DNA of 64,000 bases from Arthrobacter sp. NicSoilB4 (GTDB taxonomy: Bacteria > Actinomycetota > Actinomycetes > Actinomycetales > Micrococcaceae), in contig NZ_AP024653.1 in assembly GCF_019977335.1 (NCBI RefSeq), positions 2,914,001 through 2,978,000 on the forward strand, in the 5' to 3' direction. Both the position numbers and the translations under genes were made by a program. Each line of letters opens with the position of its first letter. Within the stretch, counting starts at the first letter, position 1. This document shows positions 25,707 through 34,078 of the stretch, piece by piece. The notes below the pieces were generated by a model. The model was not told the DNA's origin. It ran no database searches and saw only the letters and a list, made by a program, of their open reading frames with translations.

Positions 25707-28700
25707 TTAGCCCCAGTGCGGAGGCTTCTGTTCCTGGAGCCAGGAGTCGTGGTCGTAGCCGCCGGACTCGTCGCCCCAGCGCCGTGGATCGTCTTCGGCT
25801 GCTTTGTTCGGCAGCACTCCGGCGGGCATCGCCGCCGGAGTTGCCGGCTGCGAAGCGTTGCCCCGGCCGCGGTCCTGGAATTCCTCGTTGTTTTCGATCT
25901 CGCCGTCGCTCCGCGAATCACTGCTGTTTCGGGTATCGCCGTCTGCAGTCATGCCTCCGGCCTCCTTGCTGCCCTTGTCTGTTCTGTACTGTTGCGCGCC
26001 ATCCGGCAATCCGAAGGAGGACCGCTCCTCCGCGGCCCGAGCTTCGTTGACGGCCAGGTTCTCGACGTCGTCGTCAAAGAATCCCGGCGAGGCCTGCTTC
26101 CGGTGCGTTACGACCGGTTTCTCCAGGCCCAGGTATCCTCCGATGCGGTCGGCGCAGGCCGAAGGATCGGTAAAGACTTCTATGGTCCATAGTGGCATGT
26201 AACGCCAGCCGAGTCGCTCCAGCAGCTGTGGGCGCAGCCTGCTGCGTTCGCGGACGGTCAGCCGGCGGTACTGCTCGGTGCCGTCGGACTCAATCGCGAC
26301 GGGCCGGGGAATTTCGGCGTCGTCCTGCCCGAGAGTGCTCAGCGGGTCGGCTGCGGCCACCATGTTCAGTGCGCCGTCGTACTGGTGCCACACACGGGCA
26401 CCCCGGGCACGGAGCCTGTCGCCGAGGTCAGCCACGAGGGGATCTGCCCCCAAGGCCTGTTCGCTGGCGGCGGCGCGCGACGCCGGGCTGCCAAGATCCG
26501 AATTGCCCGCGATTTCCCGGTCCAGGAGCTCGTAGAAGTCCACTGCTCCGTGGCTCAGCCGGGTCACGTCGAGGTCCTCGGGTCGGAAGCAGCTCAGCAC
26601 GTGCAGGGAGCGGCGCGCCCGTGTCATGGCGAGGGCGAACCTGGCCCGACCACCGTCCGCGGACAGCGGGCCGAGGCTGTGGAGTGCACGCCCGTGCGGG
26701 GTGCGGCCGTAGCCCGGGGAGAAAATCACGTGATCACGGACCAGGCCCTGGGCGCGTTCCAGATCCACCACCCGGAAAGATTCGTCCCCGGCCGTGAAGA
26801 AGCCGGCCAGCAGCGGATGGTTGGGCAGCTGCAGCCGGATGGACTCGCCGATCCGGGCTGCGTGCCGGAGGCTGCCGGTGACGACGGCCAGCGACGTCCG
26901 CGGCCGCAGGCGGGCGTGTTCGAAGACAAGTTCCACCGCCCGGTTCACTTCGGCCACGACGGATTCCACTCCGTCTTGGTCCGCGCTGGGCAGTCCCGTG
27001 CCGTCCGGCAGGTATTCGACAGTCAGGGCCCGGTCCAGGCCCGTGGCGGACTGGCCTTCCGGCAGCCGTCGCAGCCCGTTGTCGTAGAACCCCTTGCTCA
27101 ACTGCCGCACGAGGTCTTCGTCAACGGCGCGGTAGACGGTCCGCAGGTTCCAGACGGGCAAGACTCCGGTCAGCGCCTTGTATGCGCTCTCCACGCCCTG
27201 GTGGGAGCTCTCGCCGGCGGCGAGCCGCTCCACACTGACGGTGAACGTCCGCGGGCTGGCAATCCGGTCGTCACCAAAGGCAATGACCTGTTTGGCGCGG
27301 GCGACAGCCGGCAGGACGGCCTGCAGCGACGTCGCCTCGGCGTCCAGGATGACGACGGCGTCGAACCGCTGTGTCGCCGGCAGGACAGCGGTCAGGAGAT
27401 AGGGGCTGACCGACCACACGGGGACCAGCATGGGCAGAAGTTCCGGGGCCTGCCCGCTGAGGGCTGACAGGGTGACCCTGCCGTCTTTGAGCAGGCTGCG
27501 GAGCAGTTCCGCCTGGCGGGGGTGCTCCGCGATGGCGGCCCGCCAGCGTTCGGCAAGCTTCCAGCGCAGCCGCGCAGCGCCGCTGGCGATGTGGGCGTTG
27601 TCCGCGAGACGGTACTCGGCTTCCAGCTGGCGCAGGGCGTCGCCGTCGGACATCGCCAGGTAATCATCGCCGCTGATCATGGCTTCCAGGGCCGACTGCC
27701 ACCAGGCGAGTTCGAGCTCCGCGGCCACGGACCCGGCCGGAACTTCGCGTTCGGCAAGGTCGGCGAGAAGTTCGCCGAGGCCATGCTCGCGCATGTTCTC
27801 CACCAGGAGCGTCCGCTCCGGCAGCGTCTCCAGCGTCCCGGTGTCGGCAACCAGCCGCTCCAGGCGCACCATGAGCTGCTCATAGGGCGTGTTGTACAAC
27901 TCGCCGCCCGCCGCCGTGTGCTTGACGGCCTGGCCCAATTCGGCCAGTTCCGCTTCCAGCTCGCGGTACAGGCCGATGATCTCCCCCAGACCGGATGGGA
28001 CCGCGGGATGGCGCTGCGTCGTTGCGTAACCGGACCACGCGGCCCGCTGTGCCTGGACGAGGACGAGGGAGCTGTGAAGGTCGGCGATGTGGACGCCCGG
28101 GCGGACATACTCCTTCGCCACACGGCGCAGGCGGGAGCGCTGCATGGATGGCATCTCGATGTTCCGTTCACGGCGCCAGGAGGACGGTGCGGTGGCGGAG
28201 ATGAGGTCGTGGACCGGCCGGTCGAAGATATCCGGGGTGAACTTGTCCAGGCTTTCACGCACCGCGACAAGGAGCTCGACCTGGTCGCCCCATTCGGCGA
28301 ACGTGCTGCCAAGACGGATCTCGGCATGTTCGGCGACGCCGTTCATCAGTTCGCGCAGTTCCGGAAGCTTCCGGGCCACCGAGCGTGCCACCTGCTGGGC
28401 TTCCTGGGTTTCCTTGCGGGTCAGGAGGCGGGCGCCGTGCCAGGGGCTCGTCGTCGACGCCCGGCTGAAGCTGCCCAGTTCGGCCGCGCGGCGGAGCCGC
28501 CCGGCCAGTTCCTCGCGGTCACGGATGTTGTCCAGCACACTGCGCTTGAGCCGGACGGTGGTGGCCGGTGCGGGCTGGATGGAGGTCAGCTCGGCCAGCG
28601 ACTGCATGGCCTCGTACGGCGAGCAGCCCCACCGCTGGCGGACGTTGTGCAGCGAGGCGACATGGTCCCGCAGGGCGTGGCGGTGCTCGATCAGGGTGGT

Positions 28701-29900
28701 GTGCAGGTTGCTGAGCTGGGGCTCAAGTGACTTCTCGTTGCGTACGATCGCACGGACCAGCTGGCCCTTGAGCTGCAGCGGGGTCGCGTTGCCGGCGAGC
28801 TGGAACAGTGTGGAATCCAACCCCAGGGTGTCCAGTTCGGCGGAGATCTCGCCCAAGCTGGCACGCCGGTCCCCCACCACCAGGACAGTCTTGCCCTGGT
28901 TGACGAGGGCCCCGATGGTGTTGATGGCTGTCTGGGTCTGGCCGGTGCCCGGCGGGCTGCTGACCACGAGCGAGTCCCCGGCGCAGACGGCGTCGACGAC
29001 GTACTGCTGGTCCGTGTCGGCGTCCAGCAGCAGCAGTTCATCGGCCGGGTCGCGCTCGTCGGTGGTGGGGAAGCGCCCGGGCTTGAGCTCATGAACCTCC
29101 ACTGCCGCGCCGGCGGCAGCGCGGCCCAGGGCCGTCACGAGGGGGTGGTTCCCGTTGATCCACGGGTCGTCGAGGCTCCCCGACAGGTCGGCGTAGGTGG
29201 AGACCAGAAGGTTGTGTTCGACCTCGGCGCCGTGGATCGGCTGGATCAGGGTGCCAAGGCGGTCGAGGACAGGCTGCGGATCAAACCGGGCGGTGCTGTA
29301 CGCCATGCGGGTGACGGCATTGACGTCGAAAACGATCCCGTGGATGGTCTTCAGGTGCCGGATCAGTGCAGGGTTGATCTTGGCCTGTTCGGTCAGCTGC
29401 AGTTCGTAGTCGTCCTCGCCCGGCCGGACCGTCAGGGAGATGGCGGTCAGCATGACGGGGGCGGAAACACGCTGGGGTTTGCCTCCGACTGCGGATGTCC
29501 AGACGACTGTTCCCGCCGAGAAGTATCCCGCGTCGATGCCGCGGTCGTTGGCGAGTTCGAAGATCTTGGACCGCAGGTTGCGCGAGGCCCGCGCGGCGAC
29601 GACGTACTGCTGGTGGTCACGGATCAGCGTGGAGAGCCGGGTGCGCCGGCCGGCCATCAGCTGCGCCAGGCCGGAGGGATGGGCGTGGGTCAGGTCGATG
29701 GAGCCTTCGGGCGTCTTGGTGAAGCGCAGCATCGTGTCTGCTCCGGTGACGGGCTTGAGCCCCGACAGCCATTTCCTGAGCTCCTCGGAGCCCTCGGGGT
29801 GGCCTTGACCAACTGACACTGCTGCCTTCTTTTCTGTGCTCGCGTTTACTCTGCTCACGGTTTCCGTGCTCGCGCGGGACGTCCTGGACCATACCGGCAT
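25707..29900 (-). CDS. Giant SF1-helicase-like protein with C-terminal nuclease-like domain, altered Walker motifs
   Basis: A 1397-residue protein with the order of DUF4011/AAA_11-AAA_12 helicases: an N-terminal DUF4011-like region, ATPase lobe 1, a long helical insertion (about 400-780), lobe 2 with LAMTRARRSLHVLS, and a C-terminal DUF559/Vsr-like segment (AIESDG around 1203-1207, then LERLGWRYMPLWTIEVF). Motif I reads SSPPGTGQTQTA, with glutamine 321 where the catalytic lysine belongs. Motif II reads VVILDAEATS rather than DEAS/DEAQ, and motif III is GDDRIASP. ATP hydrolysis is therefore doubtful. The tail after 1290 is acidic and disordered. ATG 29900 lies 7 nt after TACCCT. Related architectures occur in defence and DNA-repair systems, but no partner gene is adjacent. 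Confidence 0.7.
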   Translation of the reverse strand: MPVWSRTSRASTETVSRVNASTEKKAAVSVGQGHPEGSEELRKWLSGLKPVTGADTMLRFTKTPEGSIDLTHAHPSGLAQLMAGRRTRLSTLIRDHQQYVVAARASRNLRSKIFELANDRGIDAGYFSAGTVVWTSAVGGKPQRVSAPVMLTAISLTVRPGEDDYELQLTEQAKINPALIRHLKTIHGIVFDVNAVTRMAYSTARFDPQPVLDRLGTLIQPIHGAEVEHNLLVSTYADLSGSLDDPWINGNHPLVTALGRAAAGAAVEVHELKPGRFPTTDERDPADELLLLDADTDQQYVVDAVCAGDSLVVSSPPGTGQTQTAINTIGALVNQGKTVLVVGDRRASLGEISAELDTLGLDSTLFQLAGNATPLQLKGQLVRAIVRNEKSLEPQLSNLHTTLIEHRHALRDHVASLHNVRQRWGCSPYEAMQSLAELTSIQPAPATTVRLKRSVLDNIRDREELAGRLRRAAELGSFSRASTTSPWHGARLLTRKETQEAQQVARSVARKLPELRELMNGVAEHAEIRLGSTFAEWGDQVELLVAVRESLDKFTPDIFDRPVHDLISATAPSSWRRERNIEMPSMQRSRLRRVAKEYVRPGVHIADLHSSLVLVQAQRAAWSGYATTQRHPAVPSGLGEIIGLYRELEAELAELGQAVKHTAAGGELYNTPYEQLMVRLERLVADTGTLETLPERTLLVENMREHGLGELLADLAEREVPAGSVAAELELAWWQSALEAMISGDDYLAMSDGDALRQLEAEYRLADNAHIASGAARLRWKLAERWRAAIAEHPRQAELLRSLLKDGRVTLSALSGQAPELLPMLVPVWSVSPYLLTAVLPATQRFDAVVILDAEATSLQAVLPAVARAKQVIAFGDDRIASPRTFTVSVERLAAGESSHQGVESAYKALTGVLPVWNLRTVYRAVDEDLVRQLSKGFYDNGLRRLPEGQSATGLDRALTVEYLPDGTGLPSADQDGVESVVAEVNRAVELVFEHARLRPRTSLAVVTGSLRHAARIGESIRLQLPNHPLLAGFFTAGDESFRVVDLERAQGLVRDHVIFSPGYGRTPHGRALHSLGPLSADGGRARFALAMTRARRSLHVLSCFRPEDLDVTRLSHGAVDFYELLDREIAGNSDLGSPASRAAASEQALGADPLVADLGDRLRARGARVWHQYDGALNMVAAADPLSTLGQDDAEIPRPVAIESDGTEQYRRLTVRERSRLRPQLLERLGWRYMPLWTIEVFTDPSACADRIGGYLGLEKPVVTHRKQASPGFFDDDVENLAVNEARAAEERSSFGLPDGAQQYRTDKGSKEAGGMTADGDTRNSSDSRSDGEIENNEEFQDRGRGNASQPATPAAMPAGVLPNKAAEDDPRRWGDESGGYDHDSWLQEQKPPHWG

Positions 29901-30067
29901 GCTTTCGAGGGTAGCCCGAATCCGGTGCCGGTGAGGCTCCGCAACACTGGCGGGACGCAAATTCCGCCCGAATTTGCCTGAACGCCATTCCCCCGCCAAC
30001 GGCGGCCGCACGAATCCCCGCCGGGCCCGGCCAGCGATGAAAAGACCAGCCGCAAGAAGGCCAGACG

Positions 30068-30104
30068 TGAAATGGCCGGCCTCCCCAGGAGACCGGCCAT
30101 TTCA
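30068..30104 (-). terminator. guaA terminator
   Basis: A 12-bp perfect stem (TGAAATGGCCGG with its complement) and a 13-nt loop, located 17 bp after the guaA stop codon. The AT-rich base of the stem supplies a U-containing 3' side on the guaA strand. Confidence 0.8.
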
Positions 30105-30120
30105 TTCGCCCATTACCGGG

Positions 30121-31710
30121 CTACTCCCATTCGATGGTTCCCGGCGGCTTGCTGGTCACGTCGAGCACCACGCGGTTCACGCCGTCCACCTCGTTGGTGA
30201 TGCGGTTGGAGATCCTGGCCAGCAGGTCGTAGGGCAACCGCGACCAGTCCGCCGTCATGGCATCTTCGGAGGAAACCGGGCGCAACACGATCGGGTGGCC
30301 GTAGGTGCGGCCGTCGCCCTGGACGCCGACGCTGCGGACATCAGCCAGCAGGACGACCGGCATCTGCCAGACCTCGTTGTCGAGTCCGGCTGCGGTCAGT
30401 TCGGCCCGCGCGATGGCGTCGGCCTTGCGCAGCAGGTCCAGCCGCTCCTTGGTGACTTCGCCGACGATCCGGATGCCGAGGCCCGGTCCGGGGAACGGCT
30501 GGCGTCCGACGATTTCCTGCGGCAGGCCCAGCTGGGCGCCGACGGCGCGGACCTCGTCCTTGAACAGGGCGCGCAGCGGTTCGACGAGTTCGAACTGCAG
30601 GTCTTCCGGCAGTCCGCCCACGTTGTGGTGGCTCTTGATGTTCGCCGCACCTTCGCCGCCGCCGGATTCGACGACGTCGGGGTACAGCGTGCCCTGGACG
30701 AGGAACTTGATCTTCTCGCCGTGAGCGGCCGCCTCGGCGATGATCGCAAGCTCGGCTTCCTCGAAGGCCCGGATGAATTCGCGGCCGATGATCTTGCGCT
30801 TGGTCTCCGGGTCGCTTACGCCGGCCAGGGCCGCCTGGAAGCGCTCCTGTTCGTTGGCCACGTAGAGCTTGACGCCGGTGGCGGCCACGAAGTCCCGTTC
30901 GACCTGCTCGGCTTCGCCTTCGCGCAGCAGTCCGTGGTCCACAAACACACAGGTCAGCTGGTCGCCGACGGCACGCTGGACCAGGGCGGCAGCGACGGCA
31001 GAGTCCACGCCGCCGGACAGTCCGCAGATGACCCGGGCGTCGCCGATCTGTTCGCGGATGCGGTCGACCTGTTCCTCCAGGATGTTCCCTGCGGTCCAGT
31101 TCGGTTCCAGCTTGGCGCCCTTGAACAGGAAGTTCTCCAGGACCTGCTGGCCGTAAGCCGAGTGCTTCACTTCGGGGTGCCACTGCACGCCGTAGAGGCA
31201 CTTCTCTTCGTTGGCGAAGGCTGCCACTTCGGCGCCGGCCGTCGTCGCGAGGACTTCAAAGCCCTCGGGGGCCTCGTGCACGGAGTCGCCGTGGCTCATC
31301 CAGGTGCTCTGGTACTGGGGCATGCCGTCCAGGATGGAGCGGCCTTCACCGATGGTGGTGGTCTCGGTGGCGCCGTACTCGCGGAGTCCGGTCTGGGCCA
31401 CCTTGCCGCCGAGGGCGTTGGCCATGGCCTGGAAGCCGTAGCAGATCCCGAAGACCGGGATTCCGGCCTCGAAGAGGTCCGCGCCGACGCTGGGGGCGCC
31501 TTCGGCGTAGACGCTGGCGGGGCCGCCGGAGAGGATGATGGCGGCGGGGTTCTTGGCCAGGAGCTGCTCGGTGCTGTAGGTATGCGGAACCACTTCCGAA
31601 TACACATTGGCTTCCCGGACGCGGCGGGCGATCAGCTGCGCGTACTGGGCACCGTAGTCAACAACCAGCACGGGCTTGTGGGACGTCTGGGATGCAGTGG
31701 GAGTAGTCAC
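30121..31710 (-). CDS. guaA: GMP synthase (glutamine-hydrolysing)
   Basis: A 529-residue two-domain enzyme that aminates XMP to GMP in the cytoplasm. The class I glutamine amidotransferase domain has the catalytic triad Cys90 (FGICYGF), His178 and Glu180 (VQWHPEV). The ATP pyrophosphatase domain has the P-loop LSGGVDSAV at 231-239, and the C-terminal dimerisation domain ends in KPPGTIEWE. Length is typical. GTG 31710 lies 6 nt after TAGGCT, so the transcript is probably leaderless. With guaB3 and guaB, also on this strand within 12 kb, it completes the IMP-to-GMP branch. Confidence 0.97.
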   Translation of the reverse strand: MTTPTASQTSHKPVLVVDYGAQYAQLIARRVREANVYSEVVPHTYSTEQLLAKNPAAIILSGGPASVYAEGAPSVGADLFEAGIPVFGICYGFQAMANALGGKVAQTGLREYGATETTTIGEGRSILDGMPQYQSTWMSHGDSVHEAPEGFEVLATTAGAEVAAFANEEKCLYGVQWHPEVKHSAYGQQVLENFLFKGAKLEPNWTAGNILEEQVDRIREQIGDARVICGLSGGVDSAVAAALVQRAVGDQLTCVFVDHGLLREGEAEQVERDFVAATGVKLYVANEQERFQAALAGVSDPETKRKIIGREFIRAFEEAELAIIAEAAAHGEKIKFLVQGTLYPDVVESGGGEGAANIKSHHNVGGLPEDLQFELVEPLRALFKDEVRAVGAQLGLPQEIVGRQPFPGPGLGIRIVGEVTKERLDLLRKADAIARAELTAAGLDNEVWQMPVVLLADVRSVGVQGDGRTYGHPIVLRPVSSEDAMTADWSRLPYDLLARISNRITNEVDGVNRVVLDVTSKPPGTIEWE

Positions 31711-31960
31711 CGTACAAGCCTACTTTGCGGCGCCGCCGGCCCGCACATTGAGAAGCCGGTCCGGGCCCGGAATCTGTTGCCAGGTAAGCGAACTCACATG
31801 CAAGCCCGACGGCGGCCGGCCAGCCATCGCGCCGCGGGTGCAGGTCAGGGCGAACAGGCTGCCGGCATTCGCCTCGATCTGCATCAGGTGTGCCCGCGGG
31901 CAGCCCCGTGGTTCCGCCTGTGCCGGCCTTCCACTGGGGTGTGCCGCACGTGCTGCGGAT
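31711..31960. other. Intergenic 250 bp upstream of guaA
   Basis: Apart from the guaA -10 hexamer (complement 31717-31722) no gene, strong hairpin or repeat was recognised. Confidence 0.5.
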
Positions 31961-32473
31961 TTAGTAGCGCTGCGGCGCCTGCGGGTTCGCTGCCAGTTCG
32001 GCTTCCACTTCGGCGTGGAACTTCTTCTCCACGAAGAAGGACAGGAAGGGCACTACGCCGCCGAGCGCCAGGATGATCATCTTCATGAACGGCCAGCGCA
32101 TCAGGGACCACAGCCGGAAATTGGACATGAGGTACACGACGTACATCCAGCCGTGCACGATCAGCACCGCAACGGAGAGGTTTATCCCGCCGATCACTCC
32201 GGGCGGCTCGGCGTCGGCGAATCCGAAGCCGAACGGCTCGCCGGTGACGGCGTTGGTGCCGCCCAGGAAAAGGTACTGGCCGAATGCGTAGCGGGCAATC
32301 AGCTCGGCGCAGAGCAGGAGCAGCATGGCGCCGGTCATGTAGGCGAGCACCTTGTAGAACTTCAACGCCGAACGGATCTGGGCCTCGGTTCCGCCGAAGC
32401 GGCGCTTCTTGCTGCCCGCGGTTCCCGTTGCGGTGGACTGCTGCGGCTGGACGGCCGGCTGGGGCTCGATCAT
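31961..32473 (-). CDS. DUF3817 integral membrane protein
   Basis: A 170-residue protein with a Gln/Pro-rich N-terminus and three to four predicted membrane helices. The DUF3817 pattern is visible in LKFYKVLAYMTGAMLLLLC, HGWMYVVYLMSNFRLW and MIILALGGVVPFLSFFVEKK. Function unknown. Its ATG overlaps the SURF1 stop codon by 4 bp (ATGA), so the two are co-translated. DUF3817 domains often occur next to respiratory assembly factors in actinobacteria. Confidence 0.85.
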   Translation of the reverse strand: MIEPQPAVQPQQSTATGTAGSKKRRFGGTEAQIRSALKFYKVLAYMTGAMLLLLCAELIARYAFGQYLFLGGTNAVTGEPFGFGFADAEPPGVIGGINLSVAVLIVHGWMYVVYLMSNFRLWSLMRWPFMKMIILALGGVVPFLSFFVEKKFHAEVEAELAANPQAPQRY

Positions 32474-33348
32474 GGTTGCACTTTCGTTTCGGTGGTCCGC
32501 GTTTCAGTGGTCCGCGGGTCGGTGGGGTCAGGGGTGGGGACGTGTTGCGCCGCGGCTTCCTGCTCCTCGTCGAGGGCGTCCTCGAGTCCACGGCGGTAGT
32601 CGTCCTTTACCAGGCGCCACCAGATGAACAGTGCGAAGCCCGCGAACACCACCCACTCGGCGGCGTAGAAGAGGTTGAGCCAGTTGATTTTCCCGGCAGG
32701 AGGCTGCGGCCCGATGTTCAGCGGTTTCACCTCACCGCCGGACGCGGCGGCACTGACGTCGCTGCCGCCGGAGAGTTCGGAACTCGCCGCGACGAAGCCG
32801 GGGTAGCTGCTGATGTCCCAGATGTTGATGAGCTCCGCGACGGACACGGCGCTGGCCCGCCCCGGGCCCGCGTCGGTCCCTGGCAGCGGGGCTTCGGACG
32901 GCAGCAGCCGTCCGGTCAGTTCAATGGTGCCCGACGGCGGCGCGGCGGCGTCGGCGGGGTCGGCAACCCAGCCGCGGGCCACCGGAATCCAGGTCTGGGG
33001 CGAAGCGCCGGCTCCGGTCAGCACGGGGGCGTCCTTCACGGCCAGGGCCGAGACGACCCAGTAGCCCGAGGCGCCGCCGTTCAGCCGGCCCGGGACCAGG
33101 ACCTGCTTCTGCGGATCGTAGCTCCCTGTCGCGGTGACGACCTGGTCGGCGACCGAACCGGGGAAGAAGTCCCCGGGCTGGAGCGCTGCGGTGAGCGGTT
33201 TGGGTTCCTCCGTCGTGGTGGAGACCGTCACCTCCGGCTGGGTCGAGCGGCCGAACTGCCACTGGCTGAGCAGCACAAACACCCCGGAAACGACGATCGC
33301 GAACACCAGTCCGACGATCCAGCGGGGTTTGAGGGCAGTTTGCAGCAC
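32470..33348 (-). CDS. SURF1 family cytochrome oxidase assembly protein
   Basis: A 292-residue SURF1-type protein. It has an N-terminal membrane helix (RWIVGLVFAIVVSGVFVLL), an extracytoplasmic beta-rich domain containing the conserved segments VTATGSYDP, LVPGR and VARGWVAD, and a second helix near 225-245 (NLFYAAEWVVFAGFALFIWW). A Pro/Thr-rich cytoplasmic tail follows. SURF1 helps assemble the aa3-type cytochrome c oxidase. GTG 33348 lies 6 nt after TACGGT and is probably leaderless. It forms an operon with the DUF3817 gene. Confidence 0.87.
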   Translation of the reverse strand: MLQTALKPRWIVGLVFAIVVSGVFVLLSQWQFGRSTQPEVTVSTTTEEPKPLTAALQPGDFFPGSVADQVVTATGSYDPQKQVLVPGRLNGGASGYWVVSALAVKDAPVLTGAGASPQTWIPVARGWVADPADAAAPPSGTIELTGRLLPSEAPLPGTDAGPGRASAVSVAELINIWDISSYPGFVAASSELSGGSDVSAAASGGEVKPLNIGPQPPAGKINWLNLFYAAEWVVFAGFALFIWWRLVKDDYRRGLEDALDEEQEAAAQHVPTPDPTDPRTTETRTTETKVQP

Positions 33349-33387
33349 TCCTTAACCGTACTTCGTCCGCGTGTAGAACAGCGAAAC

Positions 33388-33513
33388 GGGCCTGCCTAGA
33401 GTGGGGCAGCAGGGTCCCTACGTGGCGACGGAGTCGACACGAAAGGGCCTGCCCTAGAGTGGGGCAGCAGGGTCCCTACGTGGCGACGGAGTCGACACGA
33501 AAGGGCCTGCCCC
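33388..33513. repeat. Tandem direct repeat, 57 + 58 bp plus partial third copy
   Basis: Unit 1 (33388-33444) and unit 2 (33445-33502) are identical except for one inserted C. A third copy is cut after 11 bp. Each unit contains CTGCCC-N6-GGGGCAG, which can fold into a hairpin. It fills the gap between the SURF1 start and the stop codon of the EIIA gene, so it may also act as a terminator for the latter. Confidence 0.9.
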
Positions 33514-33518
33514 AATCT

Positions 33519-34007
33519 CTAGTGGTCGAAGAAGACCAGGCTTGAGTTGATGAGTTCCGCGATCACTTCGGGGTCGTAGGCACGGCGGAGCGATTCGCGG
33601 AACGATTCCTTAGACAAGGACCGGGCCAGGGTGGCCAGCACTTCGAGGTGCTCGGAAAACGAGCTGGCCGGCGTCGCGATCAGGAGGACCACTGTCGCGG
33701 GCCCGTCGGCAGCGCCGAAATCGAGCGCCTTGCCGTATTTCGTGATGCCGACGGCGATGGAGGTTCTGGAGACGAATTCGCTGCGTGCATGCGGCAGCCC
33801 GATGCCGCCGGGCAGGCCCGTGGCCAGCTGGTGTTCACGGGCGTTGACGTGCTTCAGGAACCCGGGGAGATCCGAAATGCGCCCGGCAGCATGCATCCGT
33901 TCCGCCAATTGGGAGGCGGCGTCGAGCTTGTCGGTGGCGTCCATCTCGAGGATCACCATGTCGGGGGTGGTGAGCTCGGCGTCATAGCGGTCCAGTGGTT
34001 CCGCCAA
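33519..34007 (-). CDS. PTS EIIA component, fructose/mannitol type
   Basis: A 162-residue single-domain PTS EIIA type-2 protein. His73 in GGIGLPHARSE is the expected phosphorylation site, reached from HPr. The start is TTG 34007 with AAGGGA 6 nt upstream. No EIIB, EIIC, EI or HPr gene is nearby, so it may serve a distant permease or regulate other proteins. The next gene upstream on the same strand, 71 bp away, is glpD, which suggests a link between PTS state and glycerol use. Confidence 0.88.
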   Translation of the reverse strand: MAEPLDRYDAELTTPDMVILEMDATDKLDAASQLAERMHAAGRISDLPGFLKHVNAREHQLATGLPGGIGLPHARSEFVSRTSIAVGITKYGKALDFGAADGPATVVLLIATPASSFSEHLEVLATLARSLSKESFRESLRRAYDPEVIAELINSSLVFFDH

Positions 34008-34078
34008 GTGGTATCCCTTCGAAGTGGCGTCAGTGCGCCAGCAGTCTCGGGGTCGAGGCTGCCGGCGGACTCTGCCGG

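Noticed and set aside
30012..30067. Additional small gene between the helicase promoter and guaA terminator
   Set aside because: Too short, with no start signal or coding bias.
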